Shown: positions 1 to 10,520, counted from the first letter of the stretch. The stretch: DNA of 64,000 nt from Aaosphaeria pasadenensis (GCA_022813625.1 JAKLMB010000015.1:124001-188000), one strand, 5' to 3'. The notes: generated by a model from the sequence alone, not told the origin. Translations and numbers: made by a program.

Positions 1-697
1 TGCACGGGTTGGGTTGTTAGTCAATGGATCTGGAGTTAGCTGGCAATGGGCAGGTATATATTGGATTGGCTCCAGGCGAGTAATGCCTGGGGGAAGGAAG
101 CCATGATGGGAAATCAGCCGGGGGGCTGCGTGGGGGCTTGCGATTTCCCAGATTTTCCCAGCTGCATGGATGATGATGGATGTGGACGTTGGGAGGGAAT
201 GTTAACTTGAGGTGGTTGGACGGGACGATGGAAGAGGAGCCAATACAGGAAACCGGTGAATTGCCATCGCATCGCGCCTTGCAAAGGAGCACGCTAGGCT
301 GGAAATGGTTAAACACCCACTATCAGACGTCAAGCCCATCCTCAGCAGAACATTATCATTGATCAATCAGTCAGTGAATCAATCAATTTCGCCGTGTCAG
401 CGTACTATTGGCACCGAACTGGTGCATGCATGTAAAAGATCTATTCTTGATTGCACATATAGAAAAGGCAAAGGCCTGGTACCGTTCAGCCCCAAATTCA
501 GGTATTCAATTACCCATCTCGTCTCTCTTCCGTGGGCCTGGGGAAGAGGACGAATATGCAATTGTGACTGTTAGTCCATCAGACAGACGAGAACCTCAAG
601 ATATCCTCCCAGGCAGACGAGCTCAAGGCATCCTTGCTGCCAACTACTACTCGTTCAGCATGTCCTCTACGAACTCATGTGAATTCGTGCACAACAC
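1..697. other. Intergenic, no gene seen
   Basis: I see no convincing coding region, RNA gene or repeat. Open frames here are short, overlap on both strands and have no recognisable domain. The stretch lies 3' of the minus-strand gene that ends at 698. Confidence 0.5.
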
Positions 698-1765
698 TCA
701 CTCCGCCGACGGAGCACGCGGTAGAGACTCACGTTGACCACCTGAAGACTTCTTGGTCTTCAACATGGGCATGCTCACTACTCTGCTGACGCGACGGAGC
801 ATTTTTATCGGCGAAGAAGCTCCCGTCTCCCTCAGACCATCAGATTCCCTACCCTCTGCAAGATCGGAGGGCTGTGCATTATCTGCTCCACGGAATGCCT
901 CTCCCTTGCCCGAGGCGTGCGGAGCTAGGAAGGAGTCGAATGTGATATTAGGACGAGCTCGAAATGAAGTACTAATCGGAGTCACCGGGCAGGACGATTG
1001 GAGTCGTCCTGAGAACTCTGCATGGTCACAGGTATAGGCATTCCCTATCGGCAGCGAAAAGTAGTCAACCGAACCAGCCGCACGATGGTGATCGTCCCTC
1101 GCAGTATTCCCCTCCCTGGGCGTCTCCACGGACGGAGTCATGGGCGTCGACACAGTCTGCACCGTCGTTGCGCTCGCGCTTCGTCGACTCTCCAAAGACT
1201 TCAAGTCCTGATTCAGGTTAGCAATGTGCCGACTTGCAGACCTCCCCAGCGACGCCTTGCGCGAGCCACTGAACCAACGAACCTTGCTCCTGTTCGTCTC
1301 CTGGACATATCGCTTTGCCGCCTGGATATCTCGCTCGCGCTCCTCCAGCAGCCGCTCGCAGTCTTCGTGGAAGCGAGGCACGAGGTCCTTGCGGGATTCC
1401 TGGAGCCTGAGCAGATGCTCTGGGGTCCACGAGGGGTGGTTGTGGTTCTTCTTGCCCTTGGCTAGGTCTTCCTTGTCTTGGGTAGACAGTGCGTGGCTGT
1501 AGTATCGCGGCTTCATCGCGCGCTTCTGCTCCGCGGGAGCTTTCGCTGTACGTCTTGTCGGTCCGAGCGGTTCTGCCACAGTGAAGCCTTGCGCATTGCC
1601 ATGCTCGGTCGGGGTCGTGCTCGCTGGGTGTTCCGGCATCGTGTTGCTGCTACTGCCATTAGCCGCGTGATAGATGATGATTGGTGTGAGTTGCCCTTGC
1701 AGTGTTGAGCTGCCGTCTGACGACCATGCATGGAGATGGTCATCGTCGTTGAAATGAGTAGACAT
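698..1765 (-). CDS. Hypothetical protein, 355 aa
   Basis: A single open frame of about 355 residues on the minus strand. I chose the ATG at 1765 (protein begins MSTHFNDDDH); the frame extends 15 codons further 5' without another ATG. I do not recognise a family. Residues 1-95 are polar and low in complexity. Residues about 112-195 are rich in Arg, Lys, Glu and Leu and look helical, with a possible short coiled coil around LLEERERDIQAAKR. The C-terminal third is Ser/Thr/Pro rich and ends in a basic patch (MLRRVSRVVSMP). There is no signal peptide or membrane segment. Composition suggests a disordered regulatory or scaffold protein, but no function can be given. The frame is long and its amino-acid composition looks coding. 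Confidence 0.6.
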   Translation of the reverse strand: MSTHFNDDDHLHAWSSDGSSTLQGQLTPIIIYHAANGSSSNTMPEHPASTTPTEHGNAQGFTVAEPLGPTRRTAKAPAEQKRAMKPRYYSHALSTQDKEDLAKGKKNHNHPSWTPEHLLRLQESRKDLVPRFHEDCERLLEERERDIQAAKRYVQETNRSKVRWFSGSRKASLGRSASRHIANLNQDLKSLESRRSASATTVQTVSTPMTPSVETPREGNTARDDHHRAAGSVDYFSLPIGNAYTCDHAEFSGRLQSSCPVTPISTSFRARPNITFDSFLAPHASGKGEAFRGADNAQPSDLAEGRESDGLRETGASSPIKMLRRVSRVVSMPMLKTKKSSGGQRESLPRAPSAE

Positions 1766-2363
1766 CGTATTTGTGCGATTCAAGCATAAATGGATACTGA
1801 GGAGCCGCAAGAAGTCTTTTGATTGAAGAGGTGAAACGAAAACGAAGTAAAGGTTTGGATGTGTTTTGTTGTTGGGTCGACGATAGAGGAGCTCTGTTGT
1901 TTGTTGTTCCGCCGATTAGCAAATAGTCTGCTTCACTTACGGACGATGCCAGGGAATCATCATTCATCGTAGTGGTAAGGACTATTTCATATAGCCCGTT
2001 GCACATTGTGAAGTGCCGGAGGTGTTCATTGCATTGTATAGAAAGGTCTACTATGCACAATAAGGCTTTCTCGATTTTGAAGAATTAGCGGGTTGCTGAG
2101 CTACAGTATGACTTTCGTCTCGTTGAGATTATAACGCCTCAAAACTGGCACTTGATGGGTTGCTATTTGAGAGAAAATTTAAGCCGTGCCATCTTCACTA
2201 CGAGCATCTGCCGTAGCAGGCCCAAAAGACTTCACTGTGTTTCTAGGTATCTTCAGAGAAGACATTGTGTAGGAAAAGATGCACATCACATTGTATTAAA
2301 CCTAATCACTGCAACATTGACAAGAAAGGACCAAGTTTAAAATAAAATAAAATACATTAACAA
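1766..2363. other. Intergenic, no gene seen
   Basis: About 600 bp between two minus-strand genes, holding the 5' flank of the 355-aa protein gene. The part near 2340-2365 is A/T rich. No RNA gene or repeat was seen. Confidence 0.4.
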
Positions 2364-3122
2364 TCAACCAGAATCGTCATCCCAGCTAAATCTACTCTGA
2401 CAAGGCGTGACAGCCGCCGTCATCAGCGCAACTGGCTTGCGTTTCTCGTCCCCAGTCTCATAATACACTGGCGGTTTACGGTGGGAGTGCGGACCGTACG
2501 CATCACGGTATGCCTTTACATGTTGCACCATATCCACGACACCATCGTGCCCCCGATCGAGCAGGTCGTGAATGATGCGTGGCCTACCGTAGTCGTCCGA
2601 GGGGTCATACGAACGCTCAGAATATGCGTCATTGCAGTTCGAGACATACCCCGAGTCTCTATGATCCTGGGAGCTTTGGATGAGCATTTCAACGGTGGAC
2701 CCAGCTAGACTGCGGTCGCGTGAATTAAAAACACGTTCCTGCGGCACTTCTCTTTCATCACAAGACCCGTCAGTGAAGTCAAATGAAGTACTCAGAGCCT
2801 TCCTCGTCGCGTACGCCACCTGCGAACCACTCACCCGTTGGTCCTGCGTGCGGTGGAGCCTGGTGCTGGATTTTGTGTCAATTGTGCTGTGTGTAGATCG
2901 ACGCGGGATGGATGGAGTAGTTGAGCAGGAGGAGCGACTGGGAACGGACAAATTGACGTCTAGGCTCGCTGTACCAGAGCTTCTGTACAGTTCCGATACC
3001 TTGTGTCGGTGTTGGGCATGTTTATGTTCGTCGGCAGGAAGGCCATTTGTTGACGACAGAAAGCTGCCTTCTGGAGGGACGACTGTACCGCGGGATGACA
3101 TGGCGGAGTTACTGTGGTGCAT
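2364..3122 (-). CDS. Hypothetical protein, about 252 aa
   Basis: A minus-strand frame that I start at the ATG at 3122 (MHHSNSAMSS); a second in-frame ATG lies at 3101, and the frame is open further upstream, so an upstream exon is possible. No family is recognised. The N-terminal 150 residues are Ser/Thr/Arg rich and probably disordered. The C-terminal part looks more ordered: residues about 175-250 include a DSGYVSN stretch and a segment with RIIHDLLDRGHDGVVDMV and VKAYRDAYGP. There is no membrane segment or signal peptide. It lies between another unknown gene and the broken TNT1-94-like gene, all on the same strand. Coding potential is moderate, function unknown. Confidence 0.5.
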   Translation of the reverse strand: MHHSNSAMSSRGTVVPPEGSFLSSTNGLPADEHKHAQHRHKVSELYRSSGTASLDVNLSVPSRSSCSTTPSIPRRSTHSTIDTKSSTRLHRTQDQRVSGSQVAYATRKALSTSFDFTDGSCDEREVPQERVFNSRDRSLAGSTVEMLIQSSQDHRDSGYVSNCNDAYSERSYDPSDDYGRPRIIHDLLDRGHDGVVDMVQHVKAYRDAYGPHSHRKPPVYYETGDEKRKPVALMTAAVTPCQSRFSWDDDSG

Positions 3123-3373
3123 GTGGGTTTTCAATGTCGGTTCGGATGGAATATACTTATCGCCGGCAGTGTTATGTTCATGAATGTACCAGGTGGGTGA
3201 ACAATGTGGGTGCCTCAATTGGCTGTATTTTTGGGGCGTTGTACATCATTAGTTTCTTTGTGGAGCATGTGCCAGGATCAGATGGACTATCGCCACACGT
3301 GAATACCCATACGCCTCAAAACATAGTCAAGTTGTCACATCAATTTATGGACGGCTTGTAGCGAGGGAAAAGC

Positions 3374-4448
3374 TCAAACATGATCATCCTCCATCATAGC
3401 ACGGGCAATTATCTTCGCCTCCTCGCAATCTTCATCCACGTAGAACTTCAGGCCATACGTTTGCATGAAGTTTACCGCTGTGCCAAAGTTACGCTCTATC
3501 CGCTCGAGCTCCTTCTCGGAAAAATTGTAATCCACTTGATGGCCTTCGAAGGAGCTGAATTCGTCCTCGTCTTCGTCCTCGTCGTCATCCTCCTCGTAGT
3601 CGTTGTCGTCGTCCTCGCCCTCACCATCCATGAGTCTGATGGCACGTAGCAATGCTCGGCCTACTGCACGGTCCTCGTCCTTGTAAATGCTGAGACCATG
3701 TTGGATGAGGAGGTGGTATTCGTCGCCCCAGTTCCTTTTCAGGAATTCTTTCTCATCTGATGTAAGGGGTGGGACCTCATCGCTCACTGTCGTACTGTTC
3801 GGGGTCGTACTCTCTGGGGCATCGTTTACCAAACTCTTCCTAGCCAAGAAGCCCAGCTATCTGCGCTGTTCACTCACATCCCATTGAACACCAAGCATAT
3901 ACATATGGCCTTTCTGCATGGAACTTGCACCCAGCCGCGGCCCTACAGGATGGCCCCTCACTTTGAGTCGAAGCCATTTCTCCCCCGGCCGGAGATACCC
4001 CACTTGTCTACCCCTCTCATCTGCAATTGTGCCGTTCGACTTCCCTTGCCCTGAGCGGACTGACAATGTGTACCCATCTCTTTGGCACATCGGTATCCCG
4101 ATGATGTTGCAGACAACGTCAGGGGCGTGCAAGACTTGCTGGAGGTGGATAGACCCATAGTTCGATACGCCCGAACGATTAGGCGAGCGCTTAGTAGGGA
4201 TCTCAACGGTGCCGATCCCCAATACGTTCACGTCGGTGGAAGAGCCGGCAAAATATGAGCTCGTCAATTTCGTGGAGAAGGGTGTGTATGTTTTGAACCA
4301 TCCGCGGTCCTTTGCAACGCTACTGGAATGTCAGTAACCCTTCACGTCGTCGCCTCCACTCTCTAGTCTCGACCTACTGGACGTTGGCGGAGGAAACAAA
4401 CACCCAATCGGGGCATAGAGGGGCGTCAACGCTCGTAGCTGGAGGCAT
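3374..4448 (-). pseudogene. TNT1-94-like beta-barrel protein gene with one in-frame TAG
   Basis: Exon 1 is 4378-4448 (ATG at 4448), a 55-bp intron lies at 4323-4377, and exon 2 runs from 4322 to the stop at 3374. The protein begins MPPATSVDAP and carries DWVFVSSANVH followed by AKDRGWF and SIHLQQVLHAPDVVCNIIG. These match the Pol-polyprotein TNT 1-94-like beta-barrel domain that filamentous ascomycetes carry as stand-alone genes. The C-terminal part has an acidic run and two related segments, EFLKRNWGDEY..YGLSIYKDEDR-like and ELERIERNFG..YGLKFYVDEDC-like. A single TAG at 3857-3859 interrupts the frame between the barrel and the tail, in a context (EQRR-stop-LGFLARK) where relatives, as I remember them, tend to have Trp. 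The frame is otherwise uninterrupted on both sides. A 42-nt intron starting GTGAGT at 3878 would also remove the stop but is unusually short. Either a nonsense allele, readthrough or a tiny intron is possible. Confidence 0.6.
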
Positions 4449-4824
4449 TGCTGCTTCGTGGCCGGCGAACGCGAGAAGGATTCTCTAATGGTACTAGTAG
4501 TGTAGACTTCGATATTAGCTGTGACTATGGATTGGCCATCTTATCTCAATCTCTCGAATGGTATTGAGCTGAGCAACTGCGCACGAGCCACCTGCACCAT
4601 CCCTGACGATTAGGTAATCAATTACCGAAGTGAGCAATGAGACGGTTGGATTATCTACATTAGGAGCACCGGTTCCATGATGCTCACCTACGCTTCAGCG
4701 ACTAGACCCTCTTCATGGTCTAGATTACACTATCGTGCTCGATCTGGTCTGTTAGTGCCCGCTCCTTGATCTTAGCAGATCTTAGCTACGCCAATGAACG
4801 GCTTGCGATCTCCTCACTCCCGCC
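4449..4824. other. Intergenic, no gene seen
   Basis: About 375 bp upstream of the TNT1-94-like gene. No coding pattern, RNA gene or repeat recognised. Confidence 0.4.
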
Positions 4825-5346
4825 CTACGAGTATCTCCTCAAGAATCTACAATTCCTCGACTTTGCACATACGAATCTATGGAATAGGCCAGTGAATTCG
4901 AATTTCCACCGGCGTGGTCTCTGGGACCTCTCCGCTCCCGATACCCCGCTTACCTCGGAGTCGCGATCGCCTGAACGCTTCTCGCTCATCGTCCTCTTCA
5001 ATCCACACGCATCCAAACTATCGACTACGATGTTCCTAGGCAATAATGAGTAGGTGGGATAGTATAGGAAATCAGTCCCCCGTATCTCTGGCAGCCAGAG
5101 GTGCGGCGCAGTCTCCGATTCCCATTCGGAAGCGTTCAAGTGCGGATGCATGGGCCTATGTGGGACATACACAGTCTTGGTAGCATTCGCATGGAGCTTG
5201 GGATACACGGAGGGCGTATGCGTACATTCCTCGTTCGTCGTGTTGGATCTATCGTCATTTGATGGCGATCTCTGCGAGGGCGCCAGTGGACATGGTCGGG
5301 AGATCCGTGTACGCAATGGCATGTGCTTTTTCATAATATTCAACAT
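4825..5346 (-). CDS. Possible hypothetical protein, 173 aa
   Basis: A minus-strand open frame from an ATG at 5346 (MLNIMKKHMP). Nothing in it matches a family I know. The middle part (YVPHRPMHPHLNASEWESE, then LWLPEIRGTDFLYYP) reads like protein sequence. The C-terminal 60 residues (Arg/Ser rich, ending CRFLRRYS) look less so, and an intron or alternative end is possible. It could equally be a chance frame. There is no signal peptide, membrane segment or visible motif. Its neighbours are the broken TNT1-94-like gene downstream and the phosphotransferase upstream. Confidence 0.3.
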   Translation of the reverse strand: MLNIMKKHMPLRTRISRPCPLAPSQRSPSNDDRSNTTNEECTHTPSVYPKLHANATKTVYVPHRPMHPHLNASEWESETAPHLWLPEIRGTDFLYYPTYSLLPRNIVVDSLDACGLKRTMSEKRSGDRDSEVSGVSGAERSQRPRRWKFEFTGLFHRFVCAKSRNCRFLRRYS

Positions 5347-5898
5347 GGCAGGACCGTTCAACTCAAGAGGGTTGTATTGACACTTATACTATGTTAGCTT
5401 ACAATTTTCTAAGCCGTAGACATGTGGCAAATTTGTCCTCGACGTGGCAAGGGATTTCCCTTCGACGCAAGAAAAGGTAGTTCTTTCATGGATAGAACAA
5501 TAACAATGCACACATTTATGAGGCCTATATCATTTCTGGCCCTTGAAATGAGATGATGAAATTCAGAATGCATTTATTAATGGAATTATAAAAACACTAG
5601 TGGGTTAGGTGACGCCTTGGTTGCAATGTTGGCCTTGTTGCATGATCGGCCTAGGCGCACGACTTAGATACATAAAGAACACATCCTCGACAAAGCGACG
5701 TGAAAAGCCCCTAAACTCATTGGATCGCTCACCGCCCTATCCTATCTCAGTACGCGACTTTGTGTTTCCTTGCCTTCAGCTTCCAACAAAAGCTACTCGA
5801 TTGCTGGCATGTAGGGTAAGATCATTGCAGCCCACGGCATACTTTGCAAATCATCTAGCCGGATCTTGCCTGGTTGTTCGAGATTTGATAGTTTCCAT
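5347..5898. other. Intergenic, no gene seen
   Basis: About 550 bp, A/T rich in the part 5390-5620. It is the 3' flank of the phosphotransferase gene. Open frames are short and look non-coding. Confidence 0.4.
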
Positions 5899-7023
5899 TT
5901 AGGCTATATAGTTGTGGGTTTTACGAAGGAAGTTCGATAGATAATCGATGAGCGGCCATGAATCAGCATACACGGGCCTAAACAGTTGCAATACTTTCAC
6001 TGAGGAACGTAGGACGACAGCCTCCATATATGCTGGCATCCAGCTCATGTACTCCCAGTCAATTATCACAACATCTGGATCTTCTGGATCATTTGGGTTG
6101 CCGACTAAGAACACGTTCATATCCTTCAGATCGAGATGAGTTAAAACAGGTTCAGTTGCGCGCGCGAAGCTCATATTCTTCTTGAAACGCTCGAGAAGGT
6201 CTCTCACACCCGGATCGAATTCTTCACCTTCTTTATTGGTATCAAGTGCAGACAATACCAGCGATGAATCAAACATCGTGTTGACGAAGTCCTCATGTCT
6301 GTCAAATGGCCCCACCATAGTAGTGGGGATTGTGCAGCACATAATTACAGGTGTGCATGGGCTCCAGGGCTGGCCGTTGATTCGACCATAGTAAGAGTCC
6401 GCAGGTGGAGATATCGAACGAAAGAGTTCCAGCTGCTCTTTAAACTTCTTAGTAATGTTATCTCGCTTGGTCTGCGTATAAGTTTCCCAGCTATCGTCGA
6501 TTCTAGCGGGATTTTCACGGAAGAACCGCTCGGCTAATGGCGTTCCATCGATGTACTCCATGACCAGAACAAAGAGTGCAGGCAGCGAATCCCGGTCTGG
6601 AAATCTCGTTGGACAATAATGAAGATAATTACAGGGGTCGAGGCCTTGAATGCGGTATGCGGCGTAAACCTTTGGGACCCTCATTTGCGAGTGCTTCTCA
6701 AGAAACAGGAGGTTTTCCGCTTCCTGCAGGGTGGTTGGCACATCCCTGATCTTGACGGCAAAAACACCATCTACCCTGTACACGAACGACTTTTTGGCAG
6801 TCCTGTGGGTCAGGTCATCTTTTGTATTCCGGGCTGCTTCAATCTCCGCTATGGTCGGCAAGGGACGAGGAAGCTCGTGCTCGGGGGCGTAGTACGGAAA
6901 ATCCATGGTGACCCATTGTCTCCAAGTGCTCGCGTCCCCGTATCCCGCTTCATCCCTACGACTCCAAGCCTCATAGGGATTAGTTGTTCCATAAAGCTTG
7001 AGTAACGTTTCTTGCTTGTTCAT
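5899..7023 (-). CDS. APH/choline-kinase-fold phosphotransferase
   Basis: A single-exon 374-residue protein of the fungal phosphotransferase (APH, aminoglycoside/choline kinase) family, a small-molecule kinase fold related to protein kinases. Seen in the sequence: an ATP-site Lys91 in FAVKI, a hinge-like segment VLVMEYIDG (152-160), the catalytic loop HLDLKDMNVF with His296, Asp298 and Asn303, and the metal-binding Asp322 in VIIDWEYM. The family-typical YYGRINGQPW (211-220) and a GPF segment (238-240) also fit. Length and motif spacing are normal and no catalytic residue is missing, so it should be active. The ATG at 7023 gives a complete N-terminus. The substrate is unknown: fungal members are numerous and mostly uncharacterised. 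It stands alone in an accessory region, and nothing nearby shows its pathway. Confidence 0.88.
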   Translation of the reverse strand: MNKQETLLKLYGTTNPYEAWSRRDEAGYGDASTWRQWVTMDFPYYAPEHELPRPLPTIAEIEAARNTKDDLTHRTAKKSFVYRVDGVFAVKIRDVPTTLQEAENLLFLEKHSQMRVPKVYAAYRIQGLDPCNYLHYCPTRFPDRDSLPALFVLVMEYIDGTPLAERFFRENPARIDDSWETYTQTKRDNITKKFKEQLELFRSISPPADSYYGRINGQPWSPCTPVIMCCTIPTTMVGPFDRHEDFVNTMFDSSLVLSALDTNKEGEEFDPGVRDLLERFKKNMSFARATEPVLTHLDLKDMNVFLVGNPNDPEDPDVVIIDWEYMSWMPAYMEAVVLRSSVKVLQLFRPVYADSWPLIDYLSNFLRKTHNYIA

Positions 7024-7216
7024 GGTGTTGTTCGGATGAAAACCTGGGTTTTCTAATTATATAGTCGGCGGAGTCGCTATGCGTATATGTATATATAATA
7101 AGGCGGATGATTTATATAGTTGGGATATATAGTCAACAACCGGAGTAGAGTTTGACAAAGATCTGTTCGGGAAGCTGTCATGACTTGTTTATATACTTGC
7201 TCTACCTTGATCCAAG

Positions 7217-7292
7217 CGGCACTGGATGGATCGTAGTGGCACTGGATGGATCGTAGCGGCACTGGATGGATCGCAGCGGCACTGGATGGTTG
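7217..7292. repeat. 20-bp tandem repeat, about 3.8 copies
   Basis: Consecutive units with the core CGGCACTGGATGGATCGTAG at 7217-7236, 7237-7256 and 7257-7276, and a partial copy to 7292. Copies differ at one or two positions. The array lies in the 5' flank of the phosphotransferase gene, about 200 bp upstream of its start codon. The rest of 7024-7705 holds no supported gene. Confidence 0.9.
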
Positions 7293-7705
7293 TCTGTTGT
7301 CCTCTTTGCCTGCGGTACAGTGACGAAGACGTGCGCGAACCTTTCGACTTCTTTGTCTCATCATCTGCCGAGTATTGGAATAGGCGGAGCGCGCAACGGC
7401 ACCATTTTCCGTTTGAAGCTACTTCCATTGCATGTTCCGATTTTAGAACGTCTTTGTGGTGCGATTCACGTGTCTGAGGGTGCGCCGAGGGCTTCGTGGA
7501 GGAACAGTGGTCTTGATTCATACATACTGGCACGCTGAAGGCGGGCGGGAATATTGCATGGTATCCGTCTATATACATCGAAAAGGGTGGAAAACAACAA
7601 AGAATACGCCGAGACGCCTAATGGAAGAACAAAAAAGGAAATCTAATCATCGAAAGAATCAACAAGGCGTGGCTCCCACTCTTGCTTTCAACGCACTGAT
7701 GCTGG

Positions 7706-8209
7706 CTAGTGTAGTGCCGTCGAGATCGTCCAGTAAACAAATACCAAGAGACAGGCGAGCAACATAACTCTAGTAATCGAAATCTGCAATGGCCCGCTTT
7801 CAAAATCGTCGTTCGTGGGATTCGCGAGCTCTCTGAACACGTCGTCCTTCCATTCTTGGAATCTTTCAATTTGATCGTTGTGTGGGAGCGCAATGATCCC
7901 TTTGATCAGGCCCTCGGCACGGGAGACAGATTTCTTGGCCAAGTATCCCAACGTCATGCACGCTCCCTCAGGACTGTCCGCTATCGTTGTTTGTGGCCGT
8001 ATTCCACCGACAGCCAGGTGAAATCTGATGCATCTGAAAGGCCCCATTGGGTTGTTCTGTGTACTTGTTGTAGTTGTGTTTGGGAGGCGAATGTAGAGTG
8101 CGAGGGTACGGACAGCTCCGTCTTCGAATGTGCCAGTGAACAACTCAACGTGATCTGGGGACGGGGTTTCGGACAAGTCGAAGCAATTTTGGGACGGCGG
8201 TTGAGACAT
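7706..8209 (-). CDS. Hypothetical protein with C-terminal membrane segment, 167 aa
   Basis: A minus-strand frame starting at the ATG at 8209 (MSQPPSQNCF). No family recognised. Residues 15-110 read like a folded domain (HVELFTGTFEDGAVRTLALY, then GPFRCIRFHLAVGG). The last 25 residues contain one clear hydrophobic segment (VMLLACLLVFVYWTIS), followed by only a few residues. This is the layout of a tail-anchored membrane protein with a cytosolic domain. There is no N-terminal signal peptide. A TATA-like element (TATTTATA on the coding strand, near 8445-8452) lies about 240 bp upstream. Coding status is likely but not certain, and function is unknown. Confidence 0.5.
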   Translation of the reverse strand: MSQPPSQNCFDLSETPSPDHVELFTGTFEDGAVRTLALYIRLPNTTTTSTQNNPMGPFRCIRFHLAVGGIRPQTTIADSPEGACMTLGYLAKKSVSRAEGLIKGIIALPHNDQIERFQEWKDDVFRELANPTNDDFESGPLQISITRVMLLACLLVFVYWTISTALH

Positions 8210-10520
8210 GATGAGGTACGTGACGTTGGTGACGTGTGAGATTGTTGATTACAGCGAAGTCTGAAAGGTACGATGCGTAGAACCGTAGAGTAGGTGTGAT
8301 CAGCCGAGGAGAGGGAAAATGTGGGATAACGAGCAGCAGGAAAGGTTGCGCTGATGTAGTTTGCGATCAGAATCGGTATGGAATACTGAAGACTTGATAT
8401 CGAAAGATGCTGTTCAGAAATGACCGAGAGATGTCGGACAAGTCGCAGTATAAATACTCCAGTCAACAACATCGTTGCATTGCTTCTCACCGTAACTCTG
8501 CACGAAAACATGTCTCATCGTGTCTTTGAAGAACACTGATCTGCATCCCCTGATGCAAAGCATCCATGCGCGCAGGCGCGAAGCTACAGAAAGCTACAGA
8601 CTTCACTGGACTGACATTTGTCTGAAGAGGATGCCTAGCACGGTCGGAAGGTGGCTCCGCGCACAATCGATCACAGCGATTGGTCCATTCGCTTCGGAAA
8701 GATCCGACCGCAAAAGAAATGTGAATGTCTCGCAAGTTGTGTTAAGCAAATACCATGTGGCGCAGACGTCCCAGAGATTGGACCATGCAGCAAGCCGTCA
8801 TGCACACCCTATCAGGCGGACATACAGCGCAACAAAGAAGTGCGCAAGACGTGCACTTTAGCGGCCACCACCACCACCATCATCATCATGGCGAGAACCG
8901 CACAGCAAACAATGTCCATCCCCACCGCCTCTTCTCAGGCACTGGAAGCGATGAGGTTGTCACCCAAACCTGGCCAGCTCACCGCAACCCCGCCACCCCT
9001 CCCGTCTATCAAAACAAACTCTCCCGGTCTCTCCCCCCATTCGCCGGGTTTGAGACAGAGGGAAGCCCACGCCCAAACAACGTCACGCACACGTGCTGGC
9101 ACGGGCTTCCTCACCCCGCTACCCCTTTTCCTTGCCATGCACCAAGCCGCACGTCATTCAGAAGTGGTGCAGGCTGCAGGGCAGATAGAGTGGAGGCGTG
9201 AATGCCGCGCTGTTGTCTATTCCCGTTGTGGAAACGACCAAGATAGCTACCATTCAGGCGGTATTCGCTTATTCGGAACCCATGGCGAAGTACTAGTGGA
9301 AGGGTACCGCTCGTATGGTTGAAGGGCCGGTGAGCGTGGGGGCGGCGGGCCAGTCCGTTGTGGGAACTGCATGGTGGCCGGCTGGTTGGTGCGAATTGGG
9401 ACATTTGCGCCCGGTTGCGCCCGGTCCAAAGGGGTACGATGATTGCATGTTTGACTGGTGTGTTGAGATAGAACAAGGAACGGAATTAGAACAGAACCAA
9501 ACAGAGCAAGGGCACGGAACATGAAGAGAACCAAACAGAGCAAGGGGACGGAATTAGAACAGAACCAAACAGAGCAAGGGGACGGAATTAGAACAGAACC
9601 AACAGACCAAGATAGAACGCAGCAGACCGCAACAGAGCAAGTGGCTGGAATTAGAACAGGACCAGACAGACCAAGATAGAACGCAGCAGACCGCCACAGA
9701 GTCAGGGTACGGAAGCAGAGCCGAGCGAAGCAGAATGGAACAAGAGCCGACCCAACCGAACAGAGCAAAACCAAGCGGACTGAAACAAACCTGTCCAGAC
9801 CGGAACGGAACAACGGCACTGACAGAACAGCAGCACAAAGCGGGCCGGCACAGAACGGGACGGGACAGGACAGGGCAGGACAGGATTGAGCACCCCCAAA
9901 CCCATCGCCCTAAGCAATCCAGCGACGAAAAAGGCACATCGCACATGCGAAGAACGACGGGGGAAAGAGGGAGAGAGGACGGTTGGGGAGAAAGAGAAGA
10001 CGTGCTTCACTTCCTCTTGCCGGGAAGACGTGTGTGAGAAGATGAGTTCGACGCGTGGGCATGGATTTGGGTTGGATTGTTGAGTCACTCACGCCATTTG
10101 CATGTTTTGATATTCATTGGAAAAGAACAGATAATTTTCCATTGTACCGTACCGGCGCTATGCATGCATGTGACAGTGGTGTGGTAAGTACATGTAGTGT
10201 GAGGACGGAAAGGAAGAAGACGAGAGATGGAAAAAGAAAAGAAAACGCCCGGGATATCAACAATCCAGATGTACATACATAGTGCCATCCATGCATTCTT
10301 TTCCAGGGGGGATGCTCCGGCTTTGCGAACACCCAAAGGAAGATAAATGTCTAAAAGCAGTGGTCCATGTACGAATGTCGTTGAAGTAAACTTTGGCCCC
10401 CTGGTTCTGGCATCACGTGAGTGCGCGACGATGCTGGGTGGAGTGACCACGAGAGCAAGCAACAGAAATAAATGATGGTGATGGTTCGTTCAATTAAACT
10501 TTTTTTCTTGTCTCGCTTGT
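8210..10520. other. Intergenic with minisatellite, no supported gene
   Basis: About 2.3 kb. Frames at 8651-9322 and 9247-9819 are overlapping and repetitive and I do not accept them as genes. CCA/CAT triplet runs occur at about 8860-8890. The minisatellite at 9480-9720 is listed separately. G/A-rich simple sequence with a GGACAGGAC-type pattern lies at about 9855-9885. The part near 10100-10520 is the 3' flank of the Utp12-domain gene. Confidence 0.5.
9480..9720. repeat. Minisatellite, 34-bp units passing into 60-bp units
   Basis: Near-identical units built on GGAATTAGAACAGAACCAAA and CAGAGCAAGGGGAC (period 34) run from about 9480 to 9600. They are followed by two copies of a longer unit that keeps GGAATTAGAACAG and adds ACAGACCAAGATAGAACGCA. 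On the minus strand the array is open and gives a Cys/Ser/Leu/Val-rich repetitive frame, which I take to be an artefact. The array is purine-rich on the plus strand. Confidence 0.85.

Noticed and set aside
2808..2817. CGCGTACGCC inside a hypothetical gene
   Set aside because: Near match within coding sequence, not a promoter; a similar one is in RVB1. Background.
8651..9322. A 223-codon plus-strand frame, with a second overlapping frame at 8755-9201
   Set aside because: Both are low-complexity, overlap in different frames, share no domain and run into the repetitive region; no consistent splice signals.
9247..9819. Minus-strand frame rich in Cys, Val and Ser resembling a membrane protein
   Set aside because: It is the translation of the minisatellite; the periodicity is in the DNA and several frames are open together.
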